Shown here piece after piece: positions 46,305 to 57,899 of a stretch of DNA of 64,000 nucleotides; positions within the stretch are counted from its first letter, which is position 1; each line of letters begins with the position of its first letter. The DNA lies in assembly GCA_002189035.1 (NCBI GenBank), contig NEEC01000020.1, positions 992,001-1,056,000 of the forward strand, written 5' to 3'. The notes under the pieces were generated by a model. It worked only from the letters and a program-made list of their open reading frames with translations, was not told where the DNA came from and searched no databases. The stretch is from Utricularia gibba (lineage: Eukaryota > Streptophyta > Magnoliopsida > Lamiales > Lentibulariaceae). The position numbers and the translations under genes were made by a program.

Positions 46305-47531
46305 TTGATTCTGCACTTAAGTCTTACCCTAAGACTTATTCTAAGGTCCTCGCTGGGAGGTAACCAGTATTTTCTACTTTTCTTTCCTTTATGCATTTTT
46401 ATTTTCTTTTTGCACTTTTAGTTATGCATTCTGCTTCTTGTGCGGTTGCAATCTTTTATTTTGTTGGTTTTTCTGCCCCACTGTTAGTTTCTGATGCAAT
46501 GGCCCATTTCCTGTGTAGTTGCAATTCTTTCGTTATTTTTAGTTACACAAGCCCAATGGGTTCAATTTAAAAAGAGTGGGAACCCTTCTTCCCAACAGTT
46601 ACTTTTCCCTTTTGCACCCCTTCCTCCCTTTTCACAGAACCGTTGCACCTCTTCCATGGCGAACCTCCCATCCTCTAACTCCACCAGCAGGCACTATTAC
46701 GGGCAAGCGAAGCAGAGTCAAGTAGTGTGTGACTCATCGGACCTACAGAATGCGCAAGCAAAGGGCAGAGGAAGATGATTTGGCAGCCAAAAAGTGGGAG
46801 GAGGAAAATGCTGCCAGCAAGAAGAACGCGACAGAAACAAGCGAGAGGAACCTTGCAGGGAAGAGCCCTGGACCAACTCAAGTACCCACTGAGCCAGCGA
46901 TAAAAGGCAAGCTCCAATCTAAAAAGCCGAGCTAGAAAAAAAAAGAAGAAGAGAAAAGTAGAGAGGTACAAAAGGCGGGCACACCAAAAAAGCCGTGCTG
47001 TAAAAAAAAATCTCGTAGAAAATAAGAGCTTGAGGCTTCGACACTATGAACTCATCATTTTCCCTGAACATTTCTTGTGGTCTGGCCAACCACTCTAGAA
47101 GAAATAAGGATGAACAAATGGAGGGGAATATGACTAAGTCGTAGTGGAAGAGTTATCAAGTTTCTATGATCTTGTTTAGTACCTCCATGTGCATCATTTT
47201 CATTTTCAGCCATCATTTTTGTTATAAGTCATATGTGTCTCACAAGGTAAAACTCATACATGGCACTGTTAGTATGCTACTGCTTGTTAGGATCAAGTTC
47301 GTACTCGTGCAGATGTGATTTTTGAACACTTCAAGCATGCGAGCAACCTCTACTATCTGTGCTTGAGTGAAACTATTCTTACCCGCACTTGCTACCTCTT
47401 CTCTTCACTCCTTGCATGGATAGCATGAATCGAAACCTTTTCTTTGTCTCAGCAGACTCAATCTTAGATAGTTTTTGTTCTCTTTTCTATTTTAGACTTG
47501 AGGACAAGTCTAGAGTCGTTGTAGGATAGTG
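46305..47531 (+). pseudogene. Remnant of the env-position gene and leader of Athila copy 2
   Basis: The opening MANLPSSNSTS (from about 46656) is joined directly to the segment matching copy 1 position 30510 (GGGCAAGCGAAG). After the basic HRTYRMRKQRAEEDDLAAKK part the sequence drops out again, resuming at the AAAAGGCGGGCACAC block before the LTR. About 600 bases and then about 1.6 kb of the copy 1 gene are therefore missing. The main Athila ORF1-like domain is gone. Confidence 0.78.
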
Positions 47532-48451
47532 TGATAACACCGTTTTTATTGTGTTTTTATATATGTTTTTAAGTGTGTTTTGTGGGGTTAGATGTTGTTT
47601 AGTGTGTTAAATTATCTTCTTTTACGTATTTAGACTATTAAAATGTGTTTATTGTGAAAACAGGCTCAATTGACAACAATTGAGTCGAAAACTCTAATAT
47701 TTCGTCTAGTCTGTGTTTTAAGTCTTGCCAGGGTAAAAGCTAGTACATGTCTACACTGTCTATCCGCCCAGAAACTTGATTTCCAGCAAATCTACGACTG
47801 AGGGCAACCGCTAGACACTTCATTTTCTATTTTCTGCACTTCTCTTTCATTGACAAATTAGCTGATGTTACCTTCAACGTGTTCATGCTTTCTGTTATGT
47901 TCTTGCACCCTGTCGTGAACGATAAATCCTCTATAGACCTTATTTCTGCTATTGAACATGTTCTTGCTTAAGCCTTTCATGTTTGCCTTTAAGTTTAACG
48001 CACTTTTACTGTTCCTGCGAACCATGCTCTATTTCTACAAACTAATACTCTGTTTTTAAGCGTTCCAAAGCTGAGTTTAAACCTATGAACTCTCTTAAGT
48101 GACACAAGAACCAGACCCTGGTATAAAACCCAGCCAAATTACTTTTATTTTATGTTTTCTGCATCTTCACGATAATTTCAATCCATTTTCACTTCTGCAA
48201 CTCGTTTATTTCAGTCACTGTTATTTTAGATCTTACCCGCGTTAGAAGTAAACCCCAGAAAACCCCCCTATTTCCAGTAAATGTATTAAACTTCAGAAAA
48301 TTGCAACCATTCCTTGTGGATTCGACCCTTGCTTGCCACACTACATTAATTCTTATGATTTGTGTAGTAGAATAGCTTGGTTTATAAATTTCTTTTGATG
48401 CGTTGAATGTGCTAAACCGCAACATTTAGCAACCCTTTACAATGTTCATCA
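47532..48451 (+). repeat. 3' LTR of Athila copy 2
   Basis: It begins TGATAACACCGTTTTTATTG and ends GTTCATCA, followed by CAGCT. It is 920 bases, about 300 shorter than the copy 1 LTR because of a gap after AAAGCTAGTAC. Confidence 0.9.
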
Positions 48452-48604
48452 CAGCTGTCCTCCAATTAGTAGTCATCCAGCGATCTTGATGTGTCATCCA
48501 ATCAAGGACACTCAACTTGGCACGGTTAACAATCAAGGACACTCAACTAGTAATACCATTGCATGATCAAAACGTACAACTTCCTCTTCAAGAATCTCCT
48601 CAAT

Positions 48605-49312
48605 CTACAAAAAAAACACTACATATTTAATAAGAAATAATATAATAAATTAAATATATTATTTAATAATAAAACAATAATAAAAACATATTATTCATAA
48701 AAAAAATGTTACGTCAATGTACAAAAAAATTAAAAACAAATTGCTAAATATCATATATGTAATAAAAAAATATGATAAATTAATAAACAAAATAAGTAAT
48801 TAAACAATAAAAAAATTAAATAACTAACTTGATGTTTTCATGCAATCAAAAAATTAAAATGTCAAAACTTATGAATATAAAAATATATATAAAAATTTAA
48901 TAATCTCACCCCTGTAATCAAAATATTTTTTGATCATAATTTTGCACTTGTAACATATGAAGAATGATGAGGGTATTTATAAGAAGAATGTAATAATAGG
49001 ACAGGTGAGCGTGCCAAGGGAATGGGAGGGGAGTGTGGGCTCGCTGCCATTAGGAGCACCGAGACGCCATTATGGATGGCAACTTGCTGCAAGGTGCTAT
49101 CATTGATGGTGTCATTCTATGTGGACTCAGAGGCATCATCACTGATGGCGTTCTCCAGCATACAGTTCTAAAGTGCTATTGTTGGTGGCGTGTAGCGTGT
49201 ATTTCTAAAACGCCATCAATGATGGCGTGATAGACAAAGCGCTATTACTAATCGTGTATATTATTATTAATATATTGTATTTATTAATCAATATTACTTA
49301 TGTTAATTTTTC
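48605..49312 (-). promoter_or_regulatory. Right MULE end: promoter, TATA box and terminal repeat
   Basis: On the minus strand a TATA box TTATAAATACCC lies at 48983-48972, followed by a candidate short first exon near 48925. A very AT-rich stretch (48610-48900) is probably intron. The outer part (about 49030-49312) carries at least five copies of CATCA(T/A)TGATGGCG-like words (for example near 49106, 49134 and 49206) and the inverted end GAAAAATTAACATAAG. This mirrors the left end and would drive the plant mobile domain gene. Confidence 0.6.
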
Positions 49313-50110
49313 TACAATATGTTATGTGGTATTCACTCCAATGGGCAACACATTGGCGAAAACATATGACTATTATTGACCCAACAAGGTGAAAAATGTA
49401 GAAGAGTATGTAAGAAGGTGCATGCCCCTTACAATACTCACCCCCATCATGTCATTTGAAGGATAGAAGTTTGATGTTCTAAGATCATTTGTCATAACAA
49501 TTAGGCAACGGTGTCTTTGCATCATGCCAATAGATGATTCACTAAATGGATTGAGGCAAAGGACGTAGCCTCAATGATGTAGAGAATCGTGAAGTCTTTC
49601 CATTGCGAATGCATTACCTTCGGAGTTCCCAAAATTTTGGTATTTGATAATGACATGCAAATCATAGGGTCACACATTGAGGCACTATGGGAAAAGATGT
49701 GCAGCCACCACATCTATTCTTCAATCTCTCACCTCAAGAGTAATTGGACAAATATTGGAGTCCCATGGGAATGTCGCAAAACCTCAAAAAGGGCCATCAA
49801 GTAGACCCCATTTTCGCTAACATATGGAATGGAAGCACTAGTTCCCTTGGAAATATTGCTTAAAAATTAATGGGCATAGACATATTAGGAAGCTACTAAA
49901 CAACATCTACATAAATTGAACTTCCTATTGTAAGAAGAAAAGAGGAATGAAGGGTATACTTGAATCATAGCATGACAAAAGCCTAAAGGATTTATAACGG
50001 CAAAGTTCATTCTTGGTTATTAAATAAAGAGAACTTGCTACTTAAAAACATCATGGCATTTCAAAAAGCCAGTAACCTAGAGAGGGGCCTTACCCTTTAA
50101 TTGATTTACT
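49313..50110 (+). pseudogene. Ty3/gypsy integrase fragment, right of the MULE
   Basis: The integrase begun at 36735 continues here: CGIHSNG at about 49326, EEYVRRC near 49405, FTKWIEAKDVAS near 49545, FGVPKILVFDNDMQI with the second catalytic Asp, then SLTYGMEALVPLEI at about 49815-49855. The pattern matches Tat-type integrases. It is full of stops. No LTR was recognised to its right, so the true 3' end of this older element is not placed. Confidence 0.78.
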
Positions 50111-52225
50111 GGCAATTGAAGCTGATGACAAACATTTTATCAATATTTTTTTAATATAAAGTCATCATGTTTAGTTATAATTTATGTTTTGTTTATATAG
50201 TATTTAATATTATATGTGATGTTTAGGATATTTTTGTCTTTATGTGAAAAAGTAGACTAAATCTAGTCTTGTGTTATTAATGTTTAATCGAGTCTTAGTA
50301 GTAAAAATCAGCAACGAATCAGATTGAGATGTTATAGATCAAGTCAAGAGAGCACTGAAAGGAGACAAAAAGCATTGTGTTGCTGCTTGTAGTGTATAGA
50401 TTTAGGTCAGGAGCAATATATATGTGAGGAACAATGAAATATTTTGAAAAATTAAAAATAAACCAAAACAAGTGAAGATATTTTGGGAAGGAAGAGAAGA
50501 ATGAGACGAGACCCCAGTATGAAGGTCAAAGAAGATGATTTTTCCAGAAAAAAAACCTTCAACATGAATAACAATCATCGAAAACCCAATTCAAAACTAC
50601 AACTGTTCCAAGCAATGAACAGTAGTAGATGAAAAACAAAATATTTTACATTGTCTTTAGTTTGTTGAATATTTTGTTTCTATGATTGTGTATTTTATAA
50701 TGTATATGATATTTTCTTTAGCTTATGTTTATGAAATCATATTTTATCTATTGACTATGAGTTACTAGACTGTAGAGATTCCTTAATGTATGGAAAGATG
50801 ATGTGATTAGGATTTGCAAGATAATATACAATTATGTACATTAATAGTTTGTTTCTAACATTACTTGGATAGATCTAAGAGGAAAGTGAGCATCATTATA
50901 ACTCAGATGTTTGATTTAGAGATATATCAACGAATTAATATATGGGTAGTAGATGTTTGTCTTGAATAGAATCAATATAATTGTCTATACCTAATTTTAT
51001 GTATTTTGTATATAAGTAGAGCTAAGTGTGAAATGATATGGACATTAGGTACTGTCTTGATCGATAATATGAGAAACAACTTGGGTATACTTATGTTGTT
51101 TAGAGTGTGCATATAGATAGAAATTGTAGATTAGATTAAGAACTTTTGTATCACATCACATGAGCTACTTTGAGACATCTTAGAGTTATTTTTTGCACAA
51201 AACATGTTTTTATTACTTTTTATGTTAAGATATGATCGTAATTAATGAACTTCCATACTATTGTTAGTCAAACCTTGAACTAAGATTAAAATTTATTCTA
51301 AATTCTGCATTATGAAAAATATAATGCAAACATCTACTCCTTGTAATCGACTTTGAAATCCACTATATAATTTGTATCAAATTTGTATTTTGTGAAAATT
51401 AATGATTATAAATTTATTTGATATAAAAATTTATTTTCTTTTACAATGACATTAAAAATTTTCATTTATTATGAGCTTACCAACTTAAAGCACTAGAAGA
51501 CGATATCTTACTAAGTCATGTAACATCGCCTACTTGAAGAAGTTTTTATGCGTAACTCGTTGAGTTTAGATCATCTTATGTATGTTTAGTTGTAGTGACT
51601 GTGAAAACAACAACTAAAGTGATGATGGATAAAGCGCAACTTAATTTATCAATCTCTTTACATATTATTAACTTGTGTTTCCTTGACACTAGTTCTTTCA
51701 TTTTTGTTTGACAAAATTTATTAACCTCAAACAGATGATCTGAAGCACCAATTGGATAAATAAATGGGCACCCAACAAAAGTATGTCTTTAGTCCAAGTG
51801 TTCTTAAATGAAAATATTTTTTTCTTGAATAGGTGAAGGTGAATGAATTGTGAAAAAATAAAAACTCGAAGCCCAATAGGGCTACTAAATTTACCAATGA
51901 AGCTATCAAAATTCTCCTAAGGACAAGATGCAACAGCCTTGGAGGCATCACCTTGGCATGTTCCTAGTGGAAATCTTTTTACTAGTCTATAACTATTCAT
52001 AATTCTTTTTTTTTTGGGTTTTTTGGGATTATTACTTTTTTTGTACTAATGTTTTTCAAAATTTTAAACAACCACTTAATATTACAAATAATCTTCTAAA
52101 TAACATGTAAATCTTCTAATATTAATGTGTTTTATTACTATTATTATAAAATTATCTATTAAAATATATGAGAATTAATTTTTAAAAATGAATTAACATG
52201 TTTTTTTATTTAATTAATCTCAATT
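50111..52225. other. AT-rich spacer
   Basis: No gene, RNA or clear repeat can be supported over these 2.1 kb. The left part may hold the lost 3' LTR of the gypsy element. The right part, next to the GT47 start codon, would include its promoter; CTATTTAATAA at about 52226 is a possible TATA box. Confidence 0.4.
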
Positions 52226-52311
52226 CTATTTAATAAGCACCAAATTAAAACATCAGAGTAAATCTTGTTGAAGAAGGCCGACAGTTTCCGATCGTGAGTA
52301 ACCCCCGGCAA

Positions 52312-54705
52312 ATGGCTGGGAAGCACTACACATCTGCTTTCTTTACGATGAATCGCCGAAGAACACCTTTGTTCTACTTCTTCATTTTCTCCTTGTTTTT
52401 CCTTTGTATCCTCTGCTATGTCTTCACTCCCTCTTCTTCGCGCGCTGTTCTTAAGGCAATGGCCGCTGTTCCTGATCCCGACGTGGAGTATTCTTTTGTT
52501 TCCTCGCTCGAGAAATTTCTCGCTGACTCCAAATCGAAACCCCCAGTCCCTGACGACACTGTTCGGGGCGAAGTGACGGAGCAGGATGTGAAGGTGTTGG
52601 ACGATCTGATAACTCATAGAGAGGAGCAGGGCAATTTCGGGGACGGAGACGGCTTCTTTTCTCCTATCAGGGTTTATGTTTACAATATGCCCTCTAAATT
52701 CACCTACGATTTGCTATGGCTATTTCATAATACCTACAAGGAAACATCTAATCTGACTTCCAACGGCAGTCCCGTTCATCGTTTAATCGAGCAGGTATGC
52801 TTGTTGTTTACTTCTAGAAGTTTTACTCAGTCTTGAAGTTAAATCAATGCATCCAATCTCACATAAATTAGGTCCATATTATGACATGTAGCATTCAATT
52901 GATTACTGGCTATGGGCGGATTTGATGACACCGGAATCTAAGAGATCGTTGAAGAATGTCGTTAGAGTTTACAAGCAGGAAGAAGCGGACTTATTCTACA
53001 TTCCGTTTTTCACCACCATTGCCTATTTCTTGCTGGAGCAGCAGCAGTGCAAGCCTCTCTACAGGGTGTGAGTGTGTTACCCTAGAGTGTGTTTAATGGT
53101 CTAATCAGATGTACTAATTTCTTAATCTCTGAACTGCAAGAATTTGCTCTGTCAATATAGGAAGCTCTGAGGTGGGTTATGGATCAACCAGCTTGGAAGA
53201 GGTCTGATGGCAGGGATCATATTTTGCCGGTTCATCATCCTTGGTCATTTAAATCTGTTAGAAAGTTCATGAAAAATGCAATTTGGTTGCTTCCAGATAT
53301 GGACTCAACTGGGAACTGGTAGGTGGACGTTGGAAATGGTAGCTCTTCTTTTTTTAGGGCTGGCTATGTTACTGAATGTATAACTATTGACTCAGGTATA
53401 AGCCTGGACAAGTGTACCTTGAGAAAGATTTGATACTTCCATATGTTGCCAATGTTGATTTTTGCGATTCCAAATGCTTATCTAATGCAAAGAGAACCAC
53501 GCTGCTGTTTTTTCGTGGAAGGTTGAAAAGAAACGCAGTCAGTGCTCTTTCTCTCTCTCTCTATTCTGCTCTCGCTTAGTTCTGTGAGTCATTTTCTGAA
53601 ATGAGATTGTATATCTGTTTTTGTATCCAGGGTGGCAAAATCCGGGCTAAACTTGTGACTGAACTTAGAGGAATCCAAGATGTGATCATAGAGGAGGGCA
53701 GCTCCGGAGAGGATGGTAAGGCTGCAGCCCAGATCGGTATGCGCAGGTAAAGTGTAACTGGATTTTGTGTATTTTCGTGGCACTGGTGCAACAGAGAACC
53801 TTTCTCAGTTTTTTTATTATTATTACTTGGCAACCAGATCAATCTTCTGCCTTAGTCCTGCTGGTGATACGCCATCATCTGCACGGCTTTTTGATGCAAT
53901 TGTCAGTGGTTGCATCCCTGTGATAGTTAGCGATGAATTAGAGCTTCCTTTCGAAGGAATGATTGACTACCGCAGGGTAAGCAAATAGGTTGACAATTGT
54001 AGCATGATTTCAGCAGCAGATAAAAACGTGAAAACATTGATATGATGAGGAACATTTGAATCTGAATTGTAACATGTGCGAAAGAGCGCACATTTACCTA
54101 TTAGTTTGCATAACCCCCTGAATGATAAAGACCGTCACGCCCTTTTGATTCTCTTTAACAGGTTGCATTGTTTGTCTCTTCAATTGATGCGGTACAGCCA
54201 GGATGGTTCCTGTCATATTTGAGAAGCATATCCCCTGCGGAAATTAAGCAGAAGCAAATGAATTTAGCCAAGGTCTTTGGATCCCAACTCTCATACTGTC
54301 CTGATATGTTGTCTATTAGCATATGTTTTGTTGTTTAATCCTAAGAATAGTGTTACCTCTAGCTCTCATTCGCTCACTTTGAAAACTGGATCACGAATTC
54401 TCATGTGCTCTTTTTTTTCTCAGTACGTGAGACATTTTTTATATTCACATCCAGCTCAGCCGATGGGTCCTGAAGACCTAGCGTGGCGAATGGTTTGTAA
54501 ATACATTTATTGTTTTGGTGAGTTCTACGTGAATTTCAGCATAACTGATGCTTCCTATATTCTGTGGTACAACCAGATTGCCGGGAAGCTGGTAAACATA
54601 AAGCTTCATATAAGAAGATCACAGCGTGTAGTGAAAGAATCTAGAAGCCTCTGCACCTGTGAGTGCACCAGGCATCCTAACAACACTGAAGTCGGATCTT
54701 CTTGA
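52312..54705 (+). CDS. GT47 exostosin-family glycosyltransferase (9 exons, 506 aa)
   Basis: This is a Golgi type II membrane glycosyltransferase of family GT47, close to the Arabidopsis At5g16890 type as I recall it. GT47 enzymes build cell-wall polysaccharides; the donor sugar here is unknown. The exons are 52312-52794, 52892-53065, 53161-53318, 53396-53537, 53631-53746, 53838-53976, 54162-54272, 54424-54492 and 54577-54705, all with GT-AG introns and consistent phase (1521 nt with stop). The ATG at 52312 gives a short N-tail, then a membrane anchor near residues 19-38 ([20 protein letters not shown]). Family motifs include [16 protein letters not shown] (near 118), [36 protein letters not shown] and [19 protein letters not shown], followed by [15 protein letters not shown]. 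It ends with a Cys-rich CTCEC. No damage is seen. A fragment of this gene lies at 34.2 kb. Confidence 0.93.
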
Positions 54706-55325
54706 TTATGCTGATTGGCAGAAGCTGCAATTTCTGCAGTACGTGTTTCGAGGTTGAAACTTTGTTCTCAATCCGTAGGTGCCAATGAATCAGGATACAA
54801 TGAACGGGTTCTATGTGTATGTACTTAGAACAAATCCGGGTAAGAACACAGGTTTTTGTTATTTATGCTTCAGTGGAAATTCGATATTCATCAATGAACC
54901 ACACCGTTCTTTTCTTCTGCTTGTGTAAAACCGCATCCATACTACAGCGATAATTTTTATACATCAATGTGACTGTCATATGCGCTATGGATTGAGGATA
55001 ATTTACTTGATATTTAAATGATAAATTTTAGATATATGATTTAGGATTTTAGATAAATGTATTTTATGGTTTTTAAATTTCAAATGTATTTGATATATGA
55101 ATTTTATATAGAAGATTTAAATTTAATAATTTAAAAATAATTATCAAACACACATCTTAAACAAAGTACATTGAAAAACCATCATTGAACCAGTAACAAC
55201 CATCCCCTACATGTTTGGAAACCATTTTTTTCATCAATGCAAACATTGGTCACTACTGGCCCCTGCATCATGCTCCATATAACACAGTGAGGCAGAAGGA
55301 TTCATTGGAAAGAGCATTTGCCGAT
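54706..55325. other. Spacer between two convergent genes
   Basis: The GT47 gene ends at 54705 and the ZOP1-type gene on the other strand ends at 55326. The space holds their 3' untranslated regions and an AT-rich patch (about 55010-55150). No other gene is seen. Confidence 0.6.
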
Positions 55326-56540
55326 TCAGCGCCGGTACAGTCCGAGGAGTGGCTTTTCTCGATCCTCTACTCGTTTCCTGGCAGCCTCTCTTGCCTTTAG
55401 TGCATCTGCATCCTCTTTTGATGATGAAGTTGGCTTCTCAGGAGGCCTTTTCCTCTTGACAGCCACTGAGGAAGGGGCAGTCTTGAACGATCTCATTGGG
55501 TTGACTGGAGTTGTTACAACTCGTCCGGGAGGAGGTCCACTTACAGCCTTCGGTTTATCCAGTGATGTCTGAGGTGGTGTCTTTCCTGAAACAGACTTAT
55601 TTCCCGAAGAAGCACGAAATGCAGTTACTGCTTCTTCTTGTGTCACCCATTTACCTATAGCATGAGTGGCCAGAGATTCGCATCTGAAAACTTTGTTGTG
55701 GGTAACAATTACATAAAGATACCATGTATTACCGAGTGCATCTGTGTAGTAGAAACCAGAGTTTGGATCATAGTAGTAACCAGTGGTTTTATTGTAATAG
55801 TAGCCTGAGGAGCTTTCATGATCCCATTCTACCAAACATGAAAAAGACCAAATAAAATTAGTCCAGAGAATAACTCAAGATGGAAAATTTGGAAGAAAAG
55901 TTTAAGCAAATTTATTTGCACCTCCAGGCATTGTGAAACCTTCATCTTCGTAATTAAATGTTCGAGCATTAGATTCCTTTGCCTCCTGAAAACTAGCTAA
56001 ATCCTTCTGATAGCTGTGGCTTGCTCTCTACAAGAATTCAGCTATAGTGAGAATATGTACTATGCTAAAAACATGCAGCGAAGAAAGATTTATTTCCAGA
56101 TAGCCATGAATCCAATTATACAAACTGTCATAGATATAAAAACTGAAATCCCAATCGACATATGTAAACCACTCACAGCTTCTATCTGTTCCAGCACCCG
56201 AGCAGCTCGCTCTTGTTCTTTCTCTTTTGTGGCTTTATCTTTTCGCATGGTATTGAGTCTATTTGCGACATTCTCCTTATGCCTTTGGCCAAGCTCATGA
56301 TTCCTTATGCTGGCAGGATTGTTTGATATGAAGATTTTACAGGTATCACACCATTTGTTACCTTGACTGACCCAGTACTAAAGAAACAAATAAAGAAGGC
56401 TTTAGCAGGTTTGATCACCACATCAAGAGAATTTTCTTTTTCAATATGAAGGTTTAAATGGAATTCAAATGGACGGATAAATGTAAAATCCTAGTCCAGG
56501 CCAAAGCATGCATAAAGAAGGAAAAATATACCTCTGTCAT
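55326..56540 (-). CDS. ZOP1: ZOP1-type zinc finger and OCRE domain protein (5 coding exons, 246 aa)
   Basis: The product matches ZOP1, a nuclear protein that in Arabidopsis works in pre-mRNA splicing and RNA-directed silencing (recalled, not searched). The coding exons on the minus strand are 56540-56532 (nine bases, MTE), 56377-56177, 56027-55922, 55828-55733 and 55654-55326, with a total of 741 nt and matching phases. Residues 4-38 hold a U1-like C2H2 finger (NKWCDTCKIFI ... IRNHELGQRHKENV). A coiled coil with KATKEKEQERAARVLEQIEA follows. The OCRE domain is built of aromatic repeats (SSSGYYYNKTTGYYYDPNSG, FYYTDALGKWVTQEEA). The tail is basic and ends EKPLLGLYRR. The last intron (55732-55655) is 78 bases, has no stop and is a multiple of three. 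The gene looks intact. Confidence 0.9.
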
Positions 56541-57770
56541 AACTACTTCCTTATGTCAGCTTGAAATCATAAATTTTGAGTGGCTTTCTCCAATGAAAAT
56601 CCTCTTTTGAGGAAGAGCGGAAACCTAATAATCATGGATTCTTATCAAAATCAATGTAAAAATTCATCTAGCATCACATCAAGGGTTGAAAGTGGATGCT
56701 TTTCTATATAAATGCAGCACACAACAACTGAATGACAAAAGAAAAATGAAGAGAAGAAAATTGCCATCCAAACTTGAAAGAACATAGTAAATAAGCATCA
56801 AGTGGTAGCAAAAGATGATTTTTTTAATTTATATTTCTCTTCAACCCCAAAAGATTATACTTGATCTAGAAAGAAATCCAGAAAAAATTTTTAGTCATTC
56901 TCTTCCTGTATAAAAGATAATACAGAACGGCTCATTCTGTTCCTGTAAAATAAAGGTGCGCAGGCAGTCAACAGGGAAACCAGAACTGTTGGCAGGTGAA
57001 AATCCTAAACCATCAATAAAAGAACGTCAATTAAAAGGTGTGCAACACTTGGGACGAAACCTATTCTTACAAGATTTCAAAAACTTCCAAACAAAGGATG
57101 ATAATTAGCTTCGTTAGACTACGTTACTATCGTGAGAAAGTTGTACATAGTCACTGTGTTCTAGAACAAACTTTAGATTAGTAAGCCAGACAGAATGAAA
57201 GTCAGGTCAGCATCAGAATATTATACGGGATTAATACCCTTTTAAAGTCAATCAAATTATCCTCATTCGAGTGACCTTGACATCACTTCTTACTTTTTAG
57301 CGGTGGAAATAACCATATGCTCAGCACCCAAGACGAAGGCAGCCAGGGATTCTACGGATAAACAGAATTTCTTACACAACCTATGAATATTTTCACATGA
57401 AAAACCTTGTTTCAGTCAAATCACTTAAGCAATTTCGCAAAAGGGGACAATTCTATACAGTAAAGAAGGAAAACCGATTGCTGTATCCTGAATTAAATAA
57501 ATGAATGTGGTTTGCCAATTCATCCCAAAATCTGATGTACAGTAAACGAGAAATTGGAACGCAATTCATATCTGCAACTCAGAAAATCAAGTAAAAAATC
57601 CACCACCTTAATAAAATTTACTAAAAAGAAACATAACCACAAAGAGATGAATAAAACTAACAAGAACCAACGAACAGAGTATTAATGCTCACCAGCAGCA
57701 CAGATCAAAGCAGAAACCACTAACCATGACATAGACCACAAAAACAAGAAAACAGAAACAAATCTAACCT

Positions 57771-57850
57771 TTCTTAGTCTGACAATGGGGGCACGGAACC
57801 GACGGTAGACTGTGCTAACTGCGAGGAAAGAAGAGGAGCCTCCTGTGAGA
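57771..57850 (-). other. Probable 5' untranslated exon of the ZOP1-type gene
   Basis: On the minus strand a GC-balanced block ends CTAAGAAAG|GTTAGATTTG, a good donor site. The nine-base first coding exon lies about 1.2 kb downstream with an acceptor just before its ATG (CATAAG or GGAAG). Untranslated first exons with a long first intron are common in plant housekeeping genes. The intron (about 56541-57770) holds no other gene that I can see. Confidence 0.45.
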
Positions 57851-57899
57851 CCCCGGAACCTTTCTTAGAATTAACGCACAAGGATTAAATTCCATCTTG

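Larger units (their letters stand above)
40948..48451 (+). mobile_element. Athila-type Ty3/gypsy element, copy 2, internally deleted
   Basis: The element keeps both outer ends (TGATAACACC ... GTTCATCA) and exact CAGCT target duplications, and it lies within the plant mobile domain gene of the MULE. The 5' LTR is cut to about 150 bases, with the rest of that LTR, the primer site and the start of gag lost. The env-position gene is reduced to its two ends. Gag and pol are longer than in copy 1. Its 5' LTR remnant differs from the 3' LTR at about 7 of 145 positions by eye. Confidence 0.92.
39618..48604 (-). pseudogene. Plant mobile domain (MAIN-like) gene carried by the MULE
   Basis: This minus-strand gene is interrupted by Athila copy 2. 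The exon before the insertion starts at 48604 (acceptor TTTTGTAG) with IEEILEEEVVRF. It continues through VLDWMTHQDRWMTTNWRT to 48452, and resumes at 40947 with VLAN, a TAG, then YRELDLCVLRQV. Further exons are 40790-40590 (LQLWAYTRISSLRP, GWRFKGWLDHSNVV) and 40517-40101 (FEWTPYKD, PHCPDRVSCQFGCGHIIPL), then a tail ending at 39618. The LQLWAYTRI and PDRVxxQFG motifs are those of plant mobile domain proteins such as MAIN and MAIL1. The N-terminal segment with GEATIT is missing here but present in the second copy at 58.6 kb. Several stops break it. It is convergent with the transposase, leaving 155 bases between the two stop codons. Confidence 0.8.
36737..49312 (+). mobile_element. Mutator-like element (MULE) with a plant mobile domain gene
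   Basis: The element sits inside a gypsy integrase gene. TACAATAT stands on both sides (36729-36736 and 49313-49320), and the coding match across the gap (IITEVYN to LCGIHSN) confirms the insertion. The ends are inverted: GAAAAAGTAATATAAAT on the left and GAAAAATTAACATAAGTAAT on the reverse of the right. Inside lie a mudrA-like transposase on + and a convergent MAIN-like gene on -. Without the nested Athila copy the MULE is about 5.1 kb. The transposase is damaged, so the copy is not autonomous now. Whether the duplication is 8 bp exact or 9 bp with one mismatch cannot be settled. Confidence 0.87.

Noticed and set aside
49022-49240. Repeated near-identical short words resembling a CRISPR array
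   Set aside because: The spacing and sequence vary, the words are near-palindromes shared with the other MULE end, and the genome is a plant nuclear one.
51727-51951. A 74-codon minus-strand frame near the GT47 promoter
   Set aside because: It has no family motif and lies in AT-rich spacer; the plus strand text is equally unremarkable.
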